64,000 nt of DNA from CBDCYN01 sp965224205 (GTDB taxonomy: Bacteria > Planctomycetota > Phycisphaerae > Phycisphaerales > Phycisphaeraceae). The stretch lies in the NCBI GenBank assembly GCA_965224205.1, contig CBDCYN010000013.1:124001-188000 (forward strand), in the 5' to 3' direction. A program made the translations under genes and the position numbers. The notes beneath the pieces were generated by a model. It was not told where the DNA came from and searched no databases. It was given only the letters and a program-made list of their open reading frames with translations. Below, piece by piece: positions 16,817-25,416 of the stretch; positions within the stretch are counted from its first letter, which is position 1; each line of letters begins with the position of its first letter.

Positions 16817-17998
16817 CTACCGCAGCTTGATCGTCGCCAAGGCGATCGCGGCCAGGACAAAGCTAAGGATCCAGAACCGCACGACGACCTGCCCCTCGGT
16901 CCAGCCCGACAAGTGGAAGTGGTGGTGGACCGGCGCGCACTTGAAGATCCGTCTGCCCCCGGTGAACTTGAAGTACCCTACCTGGAGGATCACGCTCACC
17001 GCCTCGAACACGAACACCCCCCCGATGATGAATAGCAGCGCTTCTTGACGGATCACCACGGCGATGTACCCGATCACCCCCCCCAGCGGCAACGACCCGG
17101 TATCGCCCATGAACACCTGCGCCGGGCTACAGTTGAACCACAGGAACCCCACGCAGCTTCCCACGATCGCCCCAGCAGGCACCGCTAGCTCCGAGCTGAG
17201 CGGGATGTACGGGATCAACAGCCGCTTGGCGTTCGCCTCGTCGCCGGCCATCAGGGCCAGGATCATGAACGCGAACCCGACGATGCTCATGATCCCGCTG
17301 GCCAGACCGTCCATCCCGTCGGTGAGGTTCACCGCGTTCGACGAACCCGCCAGCACCAGGATCGTGACGATCACAAACACCCAAGGCCGCAGCGTGATCA
17401 GATTCGGCGACGGCACGTACGAGGACGCCTGAGGATCAAACACCCAGGTCTTCAAGAACGGCAGGTTAAGGCTAAACGCCATCTGGTAAAGATCATTGGC
17501 CATCCCGTGGTGGTGGATGAACAACCCCAAGATCACCGCGAGCCCGAACTGGAACACCAGTTTTTCCCACAGGAAAAGCCCCTCGCGCGACCCGGGCCGG
17601 CGGCGGGCGGAGGTGAGCTTGAGCCAGTCGTCAAACCCCCCGAGAAAACTCAGCCACAGCAGGCAGGTGATCGCCATCTGGACGTAAAAACTTTTAAGGT
17701 CGGCCAGCATCAGCGTCGTGACCAGGATCGCCCCGCTGATGAGGATCCCGCCCATGGTGGGGGTGTTCGCCTTGGACTTGGTGATCTGGTTGAGGTCCTT
17801 GTGATAGAACTGGGGCTGATCGCCGATCTTGAGCTTGATCAGCCAACGGATCGTGCGCGGGCCCATCGTGACTACGATCAAGAACCCCAAGATGATCGAC
17901 ACCACCGCCCGGAAATAGATGAACGTCAGCACGCGCAGGAACCCCAGGCCATGGGCTTCGAGCCAGTCGATGTTGGGGCCGATCAGGTTAAAGAGCAT
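16817..17998 (-). CDS. mraY: Phospho-N-acetylmuramoyl-pentapeptide transferase
   Basis: Integral membrane enzyme that makes lipid I by moving phospho-MurNAc-pentapeptide to undecaprenyl phosphate. It has 393 residues and about ten membrane segments. Catalytic motifs: KANTPTMGGILI, LGGFDDWLKL (Asp pair), NAVNLTDGMDGLASG, VFMGDTGSLPLGG, and the HHHFHLSGW segment near the C-terminus. The gene stands alone, away from the other mur/fts genes, which are not in the window. Its presence implies that the organism makes peptidoglycan. Confidence 0.96.
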   Translation of the reverse strand: MLFNLIGPNIDWLEAHGLGFLRVLTFIYFRAVVSIILGFLIVVTMGPRTIRWLIKLKIGDQPQFYHKDLNQITKSKANTPTMGGILISGAILVTTLMLADLKSFYVQMAITCLLWLSFLGGFDDWLKLTSARRRPGSREGLFLWEKLVFQFGLAVILGLFIHHHGMANDLYQMAFSLNLPFLKTWVFDPQASSYVPSPNLITLRPWVFVIVTILVLAGSSNAVNLTDGMDGLASGIMSIVGFAFMILALMAGDEANAKRLLIPYIPLSSELAVPAGAIVGSCVGFLWFNCSPAQVFMGDTGSLPLGGVIGYIAVVIRQEALLFIIGGVFVFEAVSVILQVGYFKFTGGRRIFKCAPVHHHFHLSGWTEGQVVVRFWILSFVLAAIALATIKLR

Positions 17999-18124
17999 GC
18001 TGGAATGATATCTCGAATGATCTTTTCGATGGGGTAGGAAGCAGGGGCTTGATCAGTCTCAAGCTGGTTGAAAGCTTGAACTGTGGTGTGTGCATATTGA
18101 ACGAACGGACCGTCGCGTCGAGCG

Positions 18125-19156
18125 TCACACCCGGTCTTTGGGCGACATCGGCCGAGCGACCTTAAACGCCCGGTTGCCCTTGAACTGGCAGATGTGGCCG
18201 ATGTACTTGCGGCGGTTGCCGACGGTCAGGGTCAGCGGGGCCGAGGCGGCCTTTTCGGTCAAGATCACGTCGCCGACCTGGAGGTTGACCAGGTCGTGGA
18301 CCTTGATTGTGGTGTCGGCCAGCACGCTGGTGACCGTGAGCTTGGCCGCGTCGAGGTGCCCCGCCAGCCGGTGGCGCAGCTGCCGGTCGCCGCGGTTGCG
18401 TTTGTACGCCGCCCAGGTCTGGTTGCTGAGCTTCTCGACAATCGGCTCGATCACGTTGTACGGGACGCACAGGCTCGTGGTCCCCGCCCGGCCGCCCATC
18501 TTGATCTCGAACCCGACGACGACCACGACCTCGTTAGGCGGCACGATCTGCACCAGCTGGGGGTTGGACTCGAACTCTTCGAGGGAGAATTTCAGCGGGG
18601 TGATGTTGGCCCACGCTTCTTCGAGGCTCGACAGGCACCGGTCGATGATCTTCTGCACCAGGCGAAGCTCGATGTCGGTCAGGGGGCGCTGAGGGATGAA
18701 CAGGTCCGCGTTCGACCCGCCCAGCAGCCGGTCGATGATCGGGTAGATGATCAGCGGGCTGATCTCCAGGCACAGGTTCCCCTCGAGCTGATCGATCGCC
18801 AGGATGTTGAAAGACGTGGGGTTGGGCAGGCCGAGGGTGAACTCGCTGAACGTCATCTGCTCGATCGACGCGACGCGCACCTCCGTGATCGTGCGCAGGA
18901 ACCCCGACAGCGCCGCCCCGAAGTTCCGCGCGAACCCCTCGTGGAGGTTCTCCAACGCCCGCATCTGGTCCTTGCTGACGCGCTCGGGCCGCTTGAAGTC
19001 GTAGTCGCGGATCTCGACGTCCTCGGGCCGGTGGCCGGCTCGCCAGTGGGAGAAGACCTCCTTCGAGGACCTGCCTGACGAAGAATCGTCGACATCCCCC
19101 GACTCGACGGCCGCTAATAAAGCATCAACCTCGGATTGATCGAGTACGTCGGCCAT
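18125..19156 (-). CDS. fliM: Flagellar motor switch protein FliM
   Basis: C-ring protein that binds CheY-P and sets the direction of flagellar rotation. The ATG at 19156 gives 343 residues beginning MADVLDQSEVDALLAAVESG, the conserved N-terminal EIDALL CheY-binding segment. The middle domain (FARNFGAALSGFLRTITEVR, IYPIIDRLLGGS) and the C-terminal SpoA domain (VNLQVGDVILTEKAASAPLT) are present. The frame is open 12 codons upstream, but they do not look like FliM. No other flagellar gene is in the window. Confidence 0.95.
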   Translation of the reverse strand: MADVLDQSEVDALLAAVESGDVDDSSSGRSSKEVFSHWRAGHRPEDVEIRDYDFKRPERVSKDQMRALENLHEGFARNFGAALSGFLRTITEVRVASIEQMTFSEFTLGLPNPTSFNILAIDQLEGNLCLEISPLIIYPIIDRLLGGSNADLFIPQRPLTDIELRLVQKIIDRCLSSLEEAWANITPLKFSLEEFESNPQLVQIVPPNEVVVVVGFEIKMGGRAGTTSLCVPYNVIEPIVEKLSNQTWAAYKRNRGDRQLRHRLAGHLDAAKLTVTSVLADTTIKVHDLVNLQVGDVILTEKAASAPLTLTVGNRRKYIGHICQFKGNRAFKVARPMSPKDRV

Positions 19157-19474
19157 GGTTTTCTCGTGAGGACGACCCGCGAGGTCGGCCATAGGGCTAC
19201 CGTCGCTCCTAGGTCGCGGATACTCTTATGCTTTCGTTATCGGGTGATTGCCATGCGCAGCTTCAGCGCGTGGGAGCCCAGCGTTGGTGTATACGGGGTG
19301 GGCAGCCGTAAAATATTGAAAATAAAGGGCCTTAATCTAATCTGGTCGTGCATTTAGGGACATTCGTTGGCGACCTGATACAACCCTAGCCGAGTTCATA
19401 CGTAACAAAGGGAAGCCCCAGCGGGTTTGAGATCGGACCAAGCAAGACGAGAAGCCAGTTGGGGAGTACACGAA

Positions 19475-21493
19475 ATGAACCTGTTGGAAAATCATACATC
19501 CCAACGAGCCGCGATTGTAAGGCAAAGACAGCGGTCTGGTTTATCGCAAGGCGACCGCTTGCTTACGAGCACGGTTTGTTACGAAAGGTCTAGGTCACAC
19601 TCGCAGCCGCGACGCCTTCTATGCGCCCTCGCCACCATGACAGTGTTGGTATGGATCGCGATAGGCGCAGCTCGAATCGTCTCCGCGTCCGGGTCCACAG
19701 CTGTCGTTAACGCCGAGGCGGTCTGGTCGAAGCCGGTGGTCCATCCTGGGGATACCAGCGTCTTGGCCGTTATTGTCGAGATCGATGAGCCGTTCCACAT
19801 CAACCCTTCACAGGACCAACTCGACGACGATTTTCTGATCCCGACGCAGCTGGCGATCGGCAATATCCCCGACGGGTTCTCGGCCGGTGCGGTCCAGTAC
19901 CCGCGAGCGGAGCTGGCGACGGTCGGTCCGGTCGATCAGCCCCGGCAGGTGGAGGCGTATTCACATCGTGTGGTGCTTTACGTCCCGGTCGCCGTGGACG
20001 CAGGCCTCTCGGCAGGGCGGTATGACCTCACGTTCGAGCTGACCTCCCAGGCTTGCGACCGCACCCAGTGCCTGCCGCCGGTGACCCGACCGATCATCAC
20101 AGCCTTGGAGGTAGTAACCGGAACGGCACCTCTTGACGACGCGATCGATACCGATCTTTTCACGGGGTTCGATCGGACGCAGGTTTCTTCAGCGGGTCCA
20201 TCGGGCACTTCCGGGGCCGGGGATACGGTAGAGTTTGATCTATTTGGATGGGGTTTTACGCTCCACTCCGGGGCGTGGACCGGGTGGGTGTTGCTGCTGG
20301 TAGTGGCCGCGGTGGGGGGGGCGATGCTCAACTTTACGCCGTGCGTGCTGCCGGTGATCCCGCTAAAGATCCTTAGCTTAAGCCAGGTCACGGGCCACGC
20401 GTCGAAGCGGCTGGCGTTGGGTTGGTCGATGTCGGCGGGGGTGGTGGCGTTCTGGGTCGGGTTAGGGGCGATGATCGCCGGGGTCAGCGGGTTTACCGCC
20501 ACGAACCAGCTGTTTCAGTACCCGCTTTTCACAGTCGGCGTTGGGGTGGTGATCGCGGTTATGGCGGTGGGGATGTGCGGGCTGTTTACCGTCCGGCTAC
20601 CAGGGTTCGTTTACAAGATCAACCCGCGACACGACAGTCTTGCGGGGTCGTTCGGGTTCGGGGTCATGACCGCGGTGCTGTCGACCCCGTGCACCGCCCC
20701 GTTCATGGGTAGCGCCGCGGCGTGGGCGGCGGGCCAGCACCCGGCTACGACGCTGACCACCTTTGCGGCGATCGGGGTGGGGATGGGGCTGCCGTATTTC
20801 GTGCTTTCGTCGTGGCCGGGGCTGGTCGAGCGGATGCCACGAACCGGGCCCGGCAGCGAGCTGATCAAGCAGGTGATGGGGCTATTGTTGCTGGCGGCGG
20901 CCGCATACTTCATCGGGGTGGGCGTGAGCGGGTGGATCGTCACCCCCCCGGACCCGCCATCGGTGGCGTACTGGTGGCCGGTGATGGGGTTCATCGCTGC
21001 GGCGGGGGGGTGGATGGGTTGGCGAACGGTACGGATGTCACCCTCGATGGTGAAGCGGGTGGTATTTGCGGGCCTTGGGTTGTTGATGATCGGCGGCTCG
21101 GCGTATGGGGTGGTGCGGCTAACCGATAAGGGCCCGATCGACTGGGTGTACTACACGCCCCAGCGGTTCGAGGAGGCGCTGGGGGACGGCAAGGTCGTGG
21201 TGATGGACTTCACCGCTGAGTGGTGCCTTAATTGCAAGTGGCTCGAACACAACGTCCTGAACCAGCCGAGGGTGGTCGAGCTGCTCGACGACGAGGACGT
21301 TATCGCGATGAAGGTCGATCTAACTGGGAACAATGAAACGGGCAACGGGATGCTCAGGAAAACAGGTCGGCTGACAATCCCGCTGTTGGTCGTGTTTGCG
21401 CCGGACGGGGGCGAGGTGTTCAAGAGCGATTTTTACACCGTAGACCAGGTGGCGGGGGCGATTGAAAGCGTCCGCCGCGAGCCGCGCCCGTGA
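19475..21493 (+). CDS. dsbD: Thiol:disulfide interchange protein DsbD-like
   Basis: Membrane protein that moves reducing power from cytosolic thioredoxin to the periplasm. The start at ATG 19475 (GGGGAG upstream) gives 672 residues; an ATG 48 nt upstream is less likely. The N-terminal membrane or signal segment (LLCALATMTVLVWIAIGAAR) is preceded by an unusually long N-terminal tail. The periplasmic alpha domain has a Cys pair (QACDRTQCLPP), the central eight-helix beta domain has TPCVLPVIPLK and STPCTAPFMG, and the C-terminal thioredoxin domain has FTAEWCLNCKWLEHN. All three Cys pairs are therefore intact. The 3' end forms one arm of a long inverted repeat. Confidence 0.92.
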   Translation: MNLLENHTSQRAAIVRQRQRSGLSQGDRLLTSTVCYERSRSHSQPRRLLCALATMTVLVWIAIGAARIVSASGSTAVVNAEAVWSKPVVHPGDTSVLAVIVEIDEPFHINPSQDQLDDDFLIPTQLAIGNIPDGFSAGAVQYPRAELATVGPVDQPRQVEAYSHRVVLYVPVAVDAGLSAGRYDLTFELTSQACDRTQCLPPVTRPIITALEVVTGTAPLDDAIDTDLFTGFDRTQVSSAGPSGTSGAGDTVEFDLFGWGFTLHSGAWTGWVLLLVVAAVGGAMLNFTPCVLPVIPLKILSLSQVTGHASKRLALGWSMSAGVVAFWVGLGAMIAGVSGFTATNQLFQYPLFTVGVGVVIAVMAVGMCGLFTVRLPGFVYKINPRHDSLAGSFGFGVMTAVLSTPCTAPFMGSAAAWAAGQHPATTLTTFAAIGVGMGLPYFVLSSWPGLVERMPRTGPGSELIKQVMGLLLLAAAAYFIGVGVSGWIVTPPDPPSVAYWWPVMGFIAAAGGWMGWRTVRMSPSMVKRVVFAGLGLLMIGGSAYGVVRLTDKGPIDWVYYTPQRFEEALGDGKVVVMDFTAEWCLNCKWLEHNVLNQPRVVELLDDEDVIAMKVDLTGNNETGNGMLRKTGRLTIPLLVVFAPDGGEVFKSDFYTVDQVAGAIESVRREPRP

Positions 21494-21539
21494 GGAAGCG
21501 GGTTCTTTTTTTGACGCCGCAAGCTGATAAAGAACCCGC
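21477..21539 (+). terminator. Long hairpin after dsbD, split by the IS256 element
   Basis: Left arm starts in the last dsbD codons (GCGAGCCGCGCCCGTGAGGA, 21477 onward) and runs to about 21508 (AAGCGGGTTCTTT). The first 11 nt of the right arm, AAAGAACCCGC, are at 21529-21539. The rest of the right arm (TTCCTCACGGGCGCGGCTCG) is at 24140-24160, on the far side of the IS256 element. Rejoined, the arms would pair over 32 bp with a 20-nt loop containing four T's. It may have been a bidirectional terminator or a REP-like structure. Confidence 0.6.
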
Positions 21540-21606
21540 GATAACGTCCTGAATCATGCGCACATTTGAAAAGGCAGTTCTCCAGGTGGATGGTGTTGGT
21601 GAGTTA

Positions 21607-22754
21607 TACCTCACGCGGCTAAGATTGTCCGATTGTTGAAGTGTTGGAAGTTGCGGGTGATGAGGGTTTGGACGTTGGGTTTGTCGTCGGTGGCCAGCTT
21701 GGCGATGCCGTCGTGGATGGCTTGCTGAAATCGATCGAACGTTTCGTAGTACCGGCCGTTGAGGCAGCGTTTCTTGAGCAGGCCCCAGATCCGTTCGATC
21801 AGGTTCAGGTGCGGCGAGTAGGACGGCAGGAACATCAACTCGATGCCCAACCCCACGGCCCGATCTTGGACCAACCGGCAGCGTTGATACCGCGCGTTGT
21901 CCAGCACCAGGGTGATCGCTTGGCCGGGGTAACGCCCCGCGAGCGTCTCGAGTAATTCGCAGACCGTTTGGGCCGTGATGTACGTCGTGTTCGTGACGGT
22001 CACCAACTCTCGGGTCACGAAATCCAACGCCCCCAACACGTTCAGCCGGCGGCGGCCGGTGGGCGTGCGGATGAACAGCCTCACCACGCACCACACGTAG
22101 CACAGAAACGCGCCATGGACGAAGTGGCAGGCGTCTACAAAAAAACCCTGCGATCACCCCGTTCGGCTTCGTCCAAAGCCGGATCGAGGGTCTGTTCAAG
22201 GAATTCACGCTGCTGTTGATGCTTGGCCTGATCAAGCTTGCCCGGCACACCCCCGAGTTTGCGACGACGCAGACCCAGCCGTTTCAAAAAAGCTCGCACT
22301 TGCGTCGGGCCGCGACGCAGACCGGTGAGTTGCGTGATCTGATGGCTCGCCTCGTGGATCGTCGACGGCGGGTGTTGTTCCAAAGACGCCTTGACCTTCG
22401 GGCCGTGCGCGTTCAATTGACTGGGCTGACCCCGGTAGCCGTTTTGCCTCAACGCCTCGATCCCACCGTCGAGGTACGTATTCAAATAACGCTGCACCGT
22501 CCGGCTGCTGACCCCTGCCAAGGCCGCGATCTGCCGATGTGCCAACCCATGGCTCTTGAGCCAAACCACCTGCAACTTCCGCCGCACCCGCGGATCTGGA
22601 TCGCTAAAACGCCCCCGATCCAACGCCGCCACCGCATCGTCCGTCAATGTGATCTGAAGCATCCATGCCTCCTGTGTCCAGTGACTTCGTAGTAAAATCA
22701 AACCGCTAACGTCAGCCTATTCTACCGATCAGACAAACTCACCCGAGGAAGGTA
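21607..22754 (-). mobile_element. IS630-family element type 1, copy 1
   Basis: 1148-bp element with ends TACCTCACGCGGC and (reversed) TACCTTCCTCGGG, flanked by TA at 21605-21606 and 22755-22756, the TA duplication typical of the IS630/Tc1 group. It sits inside IS256 copy A, 28 nt before that transposase's ATG. IS256 copy B retains the empty site (gtgagttaaacaacc at about 57632), which proves the insertion point to the base. Copy 2 at 39717-40864 has the same length; the only difference I noticed is T/C in gagTttgcg versus gagCttgcg, which is silent. Confidence 0.93.
21611..22662 (-). CDS. IS630 type 1 transposase, read by -1 frameshift (copy 1)
   Basis: Two overlapping frames. The first (22662-22135) starts MLQITLTDDAVAALDRGRF after AGGAGG and encodes helix-turn-helix domains (HRQIAALAGVSSRTVQRYL). 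The second carries the DDE domain to 21611. A seven-T run on the coding strand (GTT TTT TTG TAG) precedes the first stop; a -1 slip gives VFFVDACHFVHGAF, restoring the first catalytic Asp. The second Asp is in TLVLDNARYQ and the Glu in PHLNLIERIWG. The fused product would be about 350 residues. Both copies in the window keep the same arrangement. Confidence 0.87.
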
Positions 22755-22782
22755 TAAACAACCCGATTCAAGGAGAACTGCA

Positions 22783-24009
22783 ATGGATCAGGGTACTGGA
22801 TCGGACCGCGGGATGAAAGAGGTGTTTCGGATCGACGAGGCGAAGGTTCGGGGTCACGTGGACCGGGTGGTACGTGAGTCCGTGGAGCAGACGTTGAACC
22901 AGCTGCTGGATGCCGAAGCCGAGGTGTTGTGCGGGGCTGGGCGGTATGAGCGCAGCGATGCCCGCAAGGATACGCGGGCGGGCCACTACCAGCGGAAGCT
23001 TCACACGAAGGCGGGTCAGGTGTCGTTGAAGGTGCCACGGCTGCGGAGCTTGCCGTTCGAGACGCAGATCATCGAGCGGTACAAGCGTCGCGAGAGCAGC
23101 GTCGAGGAAGCGTTGATCGAGATGTACCTGGCCGGGGTGAGCGTGCGTCGGGTCGAGGACATCACGGCGGCGTTGTGGGGCACGAAGGTCAGCCCATCGA
23201 CGGTCAGCGAGCTGAATCAGAAGGTCTATCAACAGATCGAGCAGTGGCGGAACAAGCCGATCGAAGGTGAACACCCGTATGTATATCTCGACGGGATCAG
23301 CCTCAAACGCTCGTGGGGTGGTGAAGTTCGCAACGTGTCGGTGCTGGTGGCGATCGGCGTGGCGACGGACGGGTATCGTGAGGTGCTGGGGATCGCCGAG
23401 GGGGCCAAGGAAGACAAGGCGGGTTGGCTGGCGTTCCTGCGACACCTCAAGACGCGGGGCCTGCGTGGCGTGAAGCTGTTGATCAGCGATGCGTGTCTGG
23501 GTCTGGTCGAGTCGCTTGGCGAACTCTATCCCGAGTCGTTGTGGCAGCGGTGCGTGGTGCACTGGTACCGCAACGTGTTTAGCATCACCCCCAAGGGCAA
23601 GGTCCAGGAGGTGTCGGCGATGCTCAAGGCGATCCACGCCCAGGAAGATCGTGAAGCGGCGTTGAAGAAGGCCGAGGATGTGGCGAACAAGCTTGAGTCG
23701 ATGAAACTGCCCAGGGCGGCCCAGCTGGTGCGTGCGTCGGTCGAACAGACGCTCAGCTACATGAGCTTCCCCCGTGAGCATTGGCTTCGGATCCGCACGA
23801 ACAACCCGTTGGAGCGGATCATGCGTGAGATCCGCCGACGCACTCGGGTGGTGGGCAGCTTCCCGGACGGGCAATCGGCGTTGATGCTCTCGGCAGCGAG
23901 GCTGCGACACGTCGCCGGTACCCGTTGGGGCACGCGGCGGTACTTGGATATGAAACGGCTCGACGAACAGCAACAACAACAGGAAGAACCGATGAGCGTG
24001 GCGGTGTAG
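22783..24009 (+). CDS. IS256-family (Mutator-type) transposase, copy A
   Basis: 408-residue DDE transposase. Catalytic residues: Asp170 in VYLDGISLK, Asp236 in LLISDACLGL, Glu344 in TNNPLERIMREIRRR; the family motif QRCVVHWYRN is at about 255-264. It starts at ATG 22783 after AAGGAGAACTGCA. Compared with copy B it has Leu for Phe at LLISD and Gln for Glu near the end. The IS630 insertion 28 nt upstream separates it from the original left end, so any native promoter there is displaced. Confidence 0.95.
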   Translation: MDQGTGSDRGMKEVFRIDEAKVRGHVDRVVRESVEQTLNQLLDAEAEVLCGAGRYERSDARKDTRAGHYQRKLHTKAGQVSLKVPRLRSLPFETQIIERYKRRESSVEEALIEMYLAGVSVRRVEDITAALWGTKVSPSTVSELNQKVYQQIEQWRNKPIEGEHPYVYLDGISLKRSWGGEVRNVSVLVAIGVATDGYREVLGIAEGAKEDKAGWLAFLRHLKTRGLRGVKLLISDACLGLVESLGELYPESLWQRCVVHWYRNVFSITPKGKVQEVSAMLKAIHAQEDREAALKKAEDVANKLESMKLPRAAQLVRASVEQTLSYMSFPREHWLRIRTNNPLERIMREIRRRTRVVGSFPDGQSALMLSAARLRHVAGTRWGTRRYLDMKRLDEQQQQQEEPMSVAV

Positions 24010-24016
24010 CCGCGCG

Positions 24017-24079
24017 AAGTTTGGTTGCCCCTCCGCTCGGGCTCACTACGTTCGCCCTCACTGCGGGCCAACCAAACTT
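24017..24079 (+). terminator. Hairpin after IS256 transposase, copy A
   Basis: AAGTTTGGTTG at 24017-24027 pairs with CAACCAAACTT at 24069-24079, with a GC-rich interior that also pairs partly (GCCC/GGGC). The stop codon of the transposase lies 8 nt upstream. The same structure follows copy B at 58901-58963. It may end the transposase transcript or shield the element from outside transcription. Confidence 0.55.
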
Positions 24080-24135
24080 ACATCCACCGGAGACCGCCTG
24101 ATCAAATGTGCGCAACTTGACACACACTACCGAAG

Positions 24136-24232
24136 CCGCTTCCTCACGGGCGCGGCTCGCTGAGTAGCTCATCCGAAAATTCAACCGTGACAGAGCACTT
24201 GAGTCCACTCCCTGACGGTCGCGGCTCGTCAG
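24136..24232. repeat. REP-like palindromes between IS256 copy A and the aldo/keto reductase gene
   Basis: Two related GC-rich palindromic units: one at 24143-24164 (starts CTCACGGGCGCGGC, ends TGAG) and one at 24212-24232 (CTGACG, loop GTCGCGGCT, CGTCAG). They share the core CGGNCGCGGCTCG. The first is the right arm of the hairpin that IS256 copy A split. The 3' end of dsbD contains the inverse of the same core. No RAYT-type transposase is in the window. Confidence 0.5.
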
Positions 24233-24256
24233 AGGTGGGTCTCGATACAGCCCGCT

Positions 24257-25324
24257 TCACACCAACACCGGCTGCTGGTACTGGCTGCGGATCGTCCCGG
24301 TGGGCGTGACGCTCGACTTCCAATCGCAGGGGTGGGCGTCGGCGCCGAGGTAGAAGTCGGTCGCATAGAGCGTATCGATCTCGGCCATGGTTTGTGGGGA
24401 GAGGTAAGACCCGTCGCAGGCGGTTACGAAATCGATCAGGTCGGTCTCGTTGAGGAGGTTCGGCTCGATGCTGCACATCGCCGGCCAGGATGCTAACCAT
24501 TTGAACGCCAGCTGGCGTAGCGAGCAGTTATAAGCCTGGGCGATGGGGCGGACGATCTCGTTCTTCTTTAAGCCGTAGACCAGCCAGTTGCGGTCGCGGA
24601 ATTTGCGGTGGTCCCAGCTGGGGAAGGTGTGGTCGGAAGACTTGAACTCCTCGTCGAGGATGCCCGAGTGGGTCGGGACGCGGGAGATCACCGCCCCGCG
24701 CTGGCGATGCTGGGCGATCTGGCAGAACTCACGCCCGGGGTCCTGCTCGTACATGTTGAATACAGTCTGGACCGTCGCCGCGTCGCGCTCGTTGAAAGCG
24801 GCGATCCCCTCTTCGCGCCAGCCGATCGCCGGGCCCAGGGCCACGCCCCAGTAGCGGACCTTGCCCTCGTCGCGCAGTCGGTCGAGCGTCTCGAACAGGT
24901 CGTCGCGGTACTGGGGCAGCTTGAGGTTATGGGCCTGATAAAGGTCAACGCAGTCGATGCCCAGCCGGGCCAGGGATTGCTCGAGGTCGTACCGCAGGAA
25001 CGTAGGGCTAAAGTCCTGGCGCCGCTCGCGGTGGCCGCCCTGTTCGCCGGGGTCGCCGTAGAAGTCGTAGCCGAACTTGGTGGAGATGACGAGGTTTTCT
25101 CGGCCGGCGTAGCGGATGGTTTGAGCCAGCAACCTCTCGGCGCGGCCGTTGCCGTAGGCGGCGCCGGTATCGAAGAACGTTACCCCCATATCGAACGCGC
25201 GGTTTTGAAGGTTGACGCCTTCTTCATCGCTGAACTCGCCCCACCAGTTGGTGCCGAAGATGAAGTTGCCGAAGCCCAGGAGGCTTACGGTCAGGTCGGT
25301 GCCGGGGATGGTTCGGTAGTCCAT
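24257..25324 (-). CDS. Aldo/keto reductase
   Basis: NADPH-dependent oxidoreductase of the TIM-barrel AKR superfamily, 355 residues from ATG 25324 (AAGGACC upstream). Motifs: LLGFGNFIFGTNWWG at the N-terminus, the active-site Asp-Tyr part FFDTGAAYGNGRAERLLAQ, the Lys in VISTKFGYDF and the His in DLYQAHNLKLPQ. The C-terminal half has LRQLAFKWLAS. The substrate cannot be told from sequence. It lies at the end of the vWA/Exb gene run, 92 nt downstream of the TPR gene, and may be cotranscribed with it. Confidence 0.9.
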   Translation of the reverse strand: MDYRTIPGTDLTVSLLGFGNFIFGTNWWGEFSDEEGVNLQNRAFDMGVTFFDTGAAYGNGRAERLLAQTIRYAGRENLVISTKFGYDFYGDPGEQGGHRERRQDFSPTFLRYDLEQSLARLGIDCVDLYQAHNLKLPQYRDDLFETLDRLRDEGKVRYWGVALGPAIGWREEGIAAFNERDAATVQTVFNMYEQDPGREFCQIAQHRQRGAVISRVPTHSGILDEEFKSSDHTFPSWDHRKFRDRNWLVYGLKKNEIVRPIAQAYNCSLRQLAFKWLASWPAMCSIEPNLLNETDLIDFVTACDGSYLSPQTMAEIDTLYATDFYLGADAHPCDWKSSVTPTGTIRSQYQQPVLV

Positions 25325-25416
25325 AGCGGGGGTCCTTCGATTGACCACGGGGTGGTAGAGGGCGTGGTTGTGTTGTTGTGCGTGAGGGCCAACGATTGGA
25401 GTCGGTGGCCGGTCGG

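Larger units (their letters stand above)
21540..24130 (+). mobile_element. IS256-family element, copy A, carrying an IS630 insertion
   Basis: The left end begins GATAACGTCCTGAATCATGC and the right end, reversed, begins GTAGTGTGTGTCAAGTTGCG; the inner parts share TGCGCACATTTGA as imperfect inverted repeats. Without the 1148-bp IS630 element and its TA duplication the length is 1441 bp, exactly that of copy B at 57574-59014. The flanking 9-mers AGAACCCGC (21531-21539) and CGAAGCCGC (24131-24139) match at 7 of 9 positions, an imperfect target-site duplication. The insertion lies in the hairpin after dsbD. Confidence 0.9.

Noticed and set aside
21420..22250. 276-residue minus-strand frame across IS630 type 1
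   Set aside because: It is the third frame of the same element, with no catalytic motif; the -1 fusion gives the complete DDE set instead.
22768..23979. 403-residue open frame on the minus strand opposite the IS256 transposase (also at 57652-58863)
   Set aside because: It is the antisense shadow of a real transposase gene; composition (many Arg, His, Leu) and lack of any motif fit a mirror frame in GC-rich DNA.
21477..24160. Inverted 25-bp match on both sides of IS256 copy A taken as evidence of a composite transposon
   Set aside because: It is better explained as the two arms of one pre-existing hairpin separated by the insertion, since the 9-mers next to the element also align.
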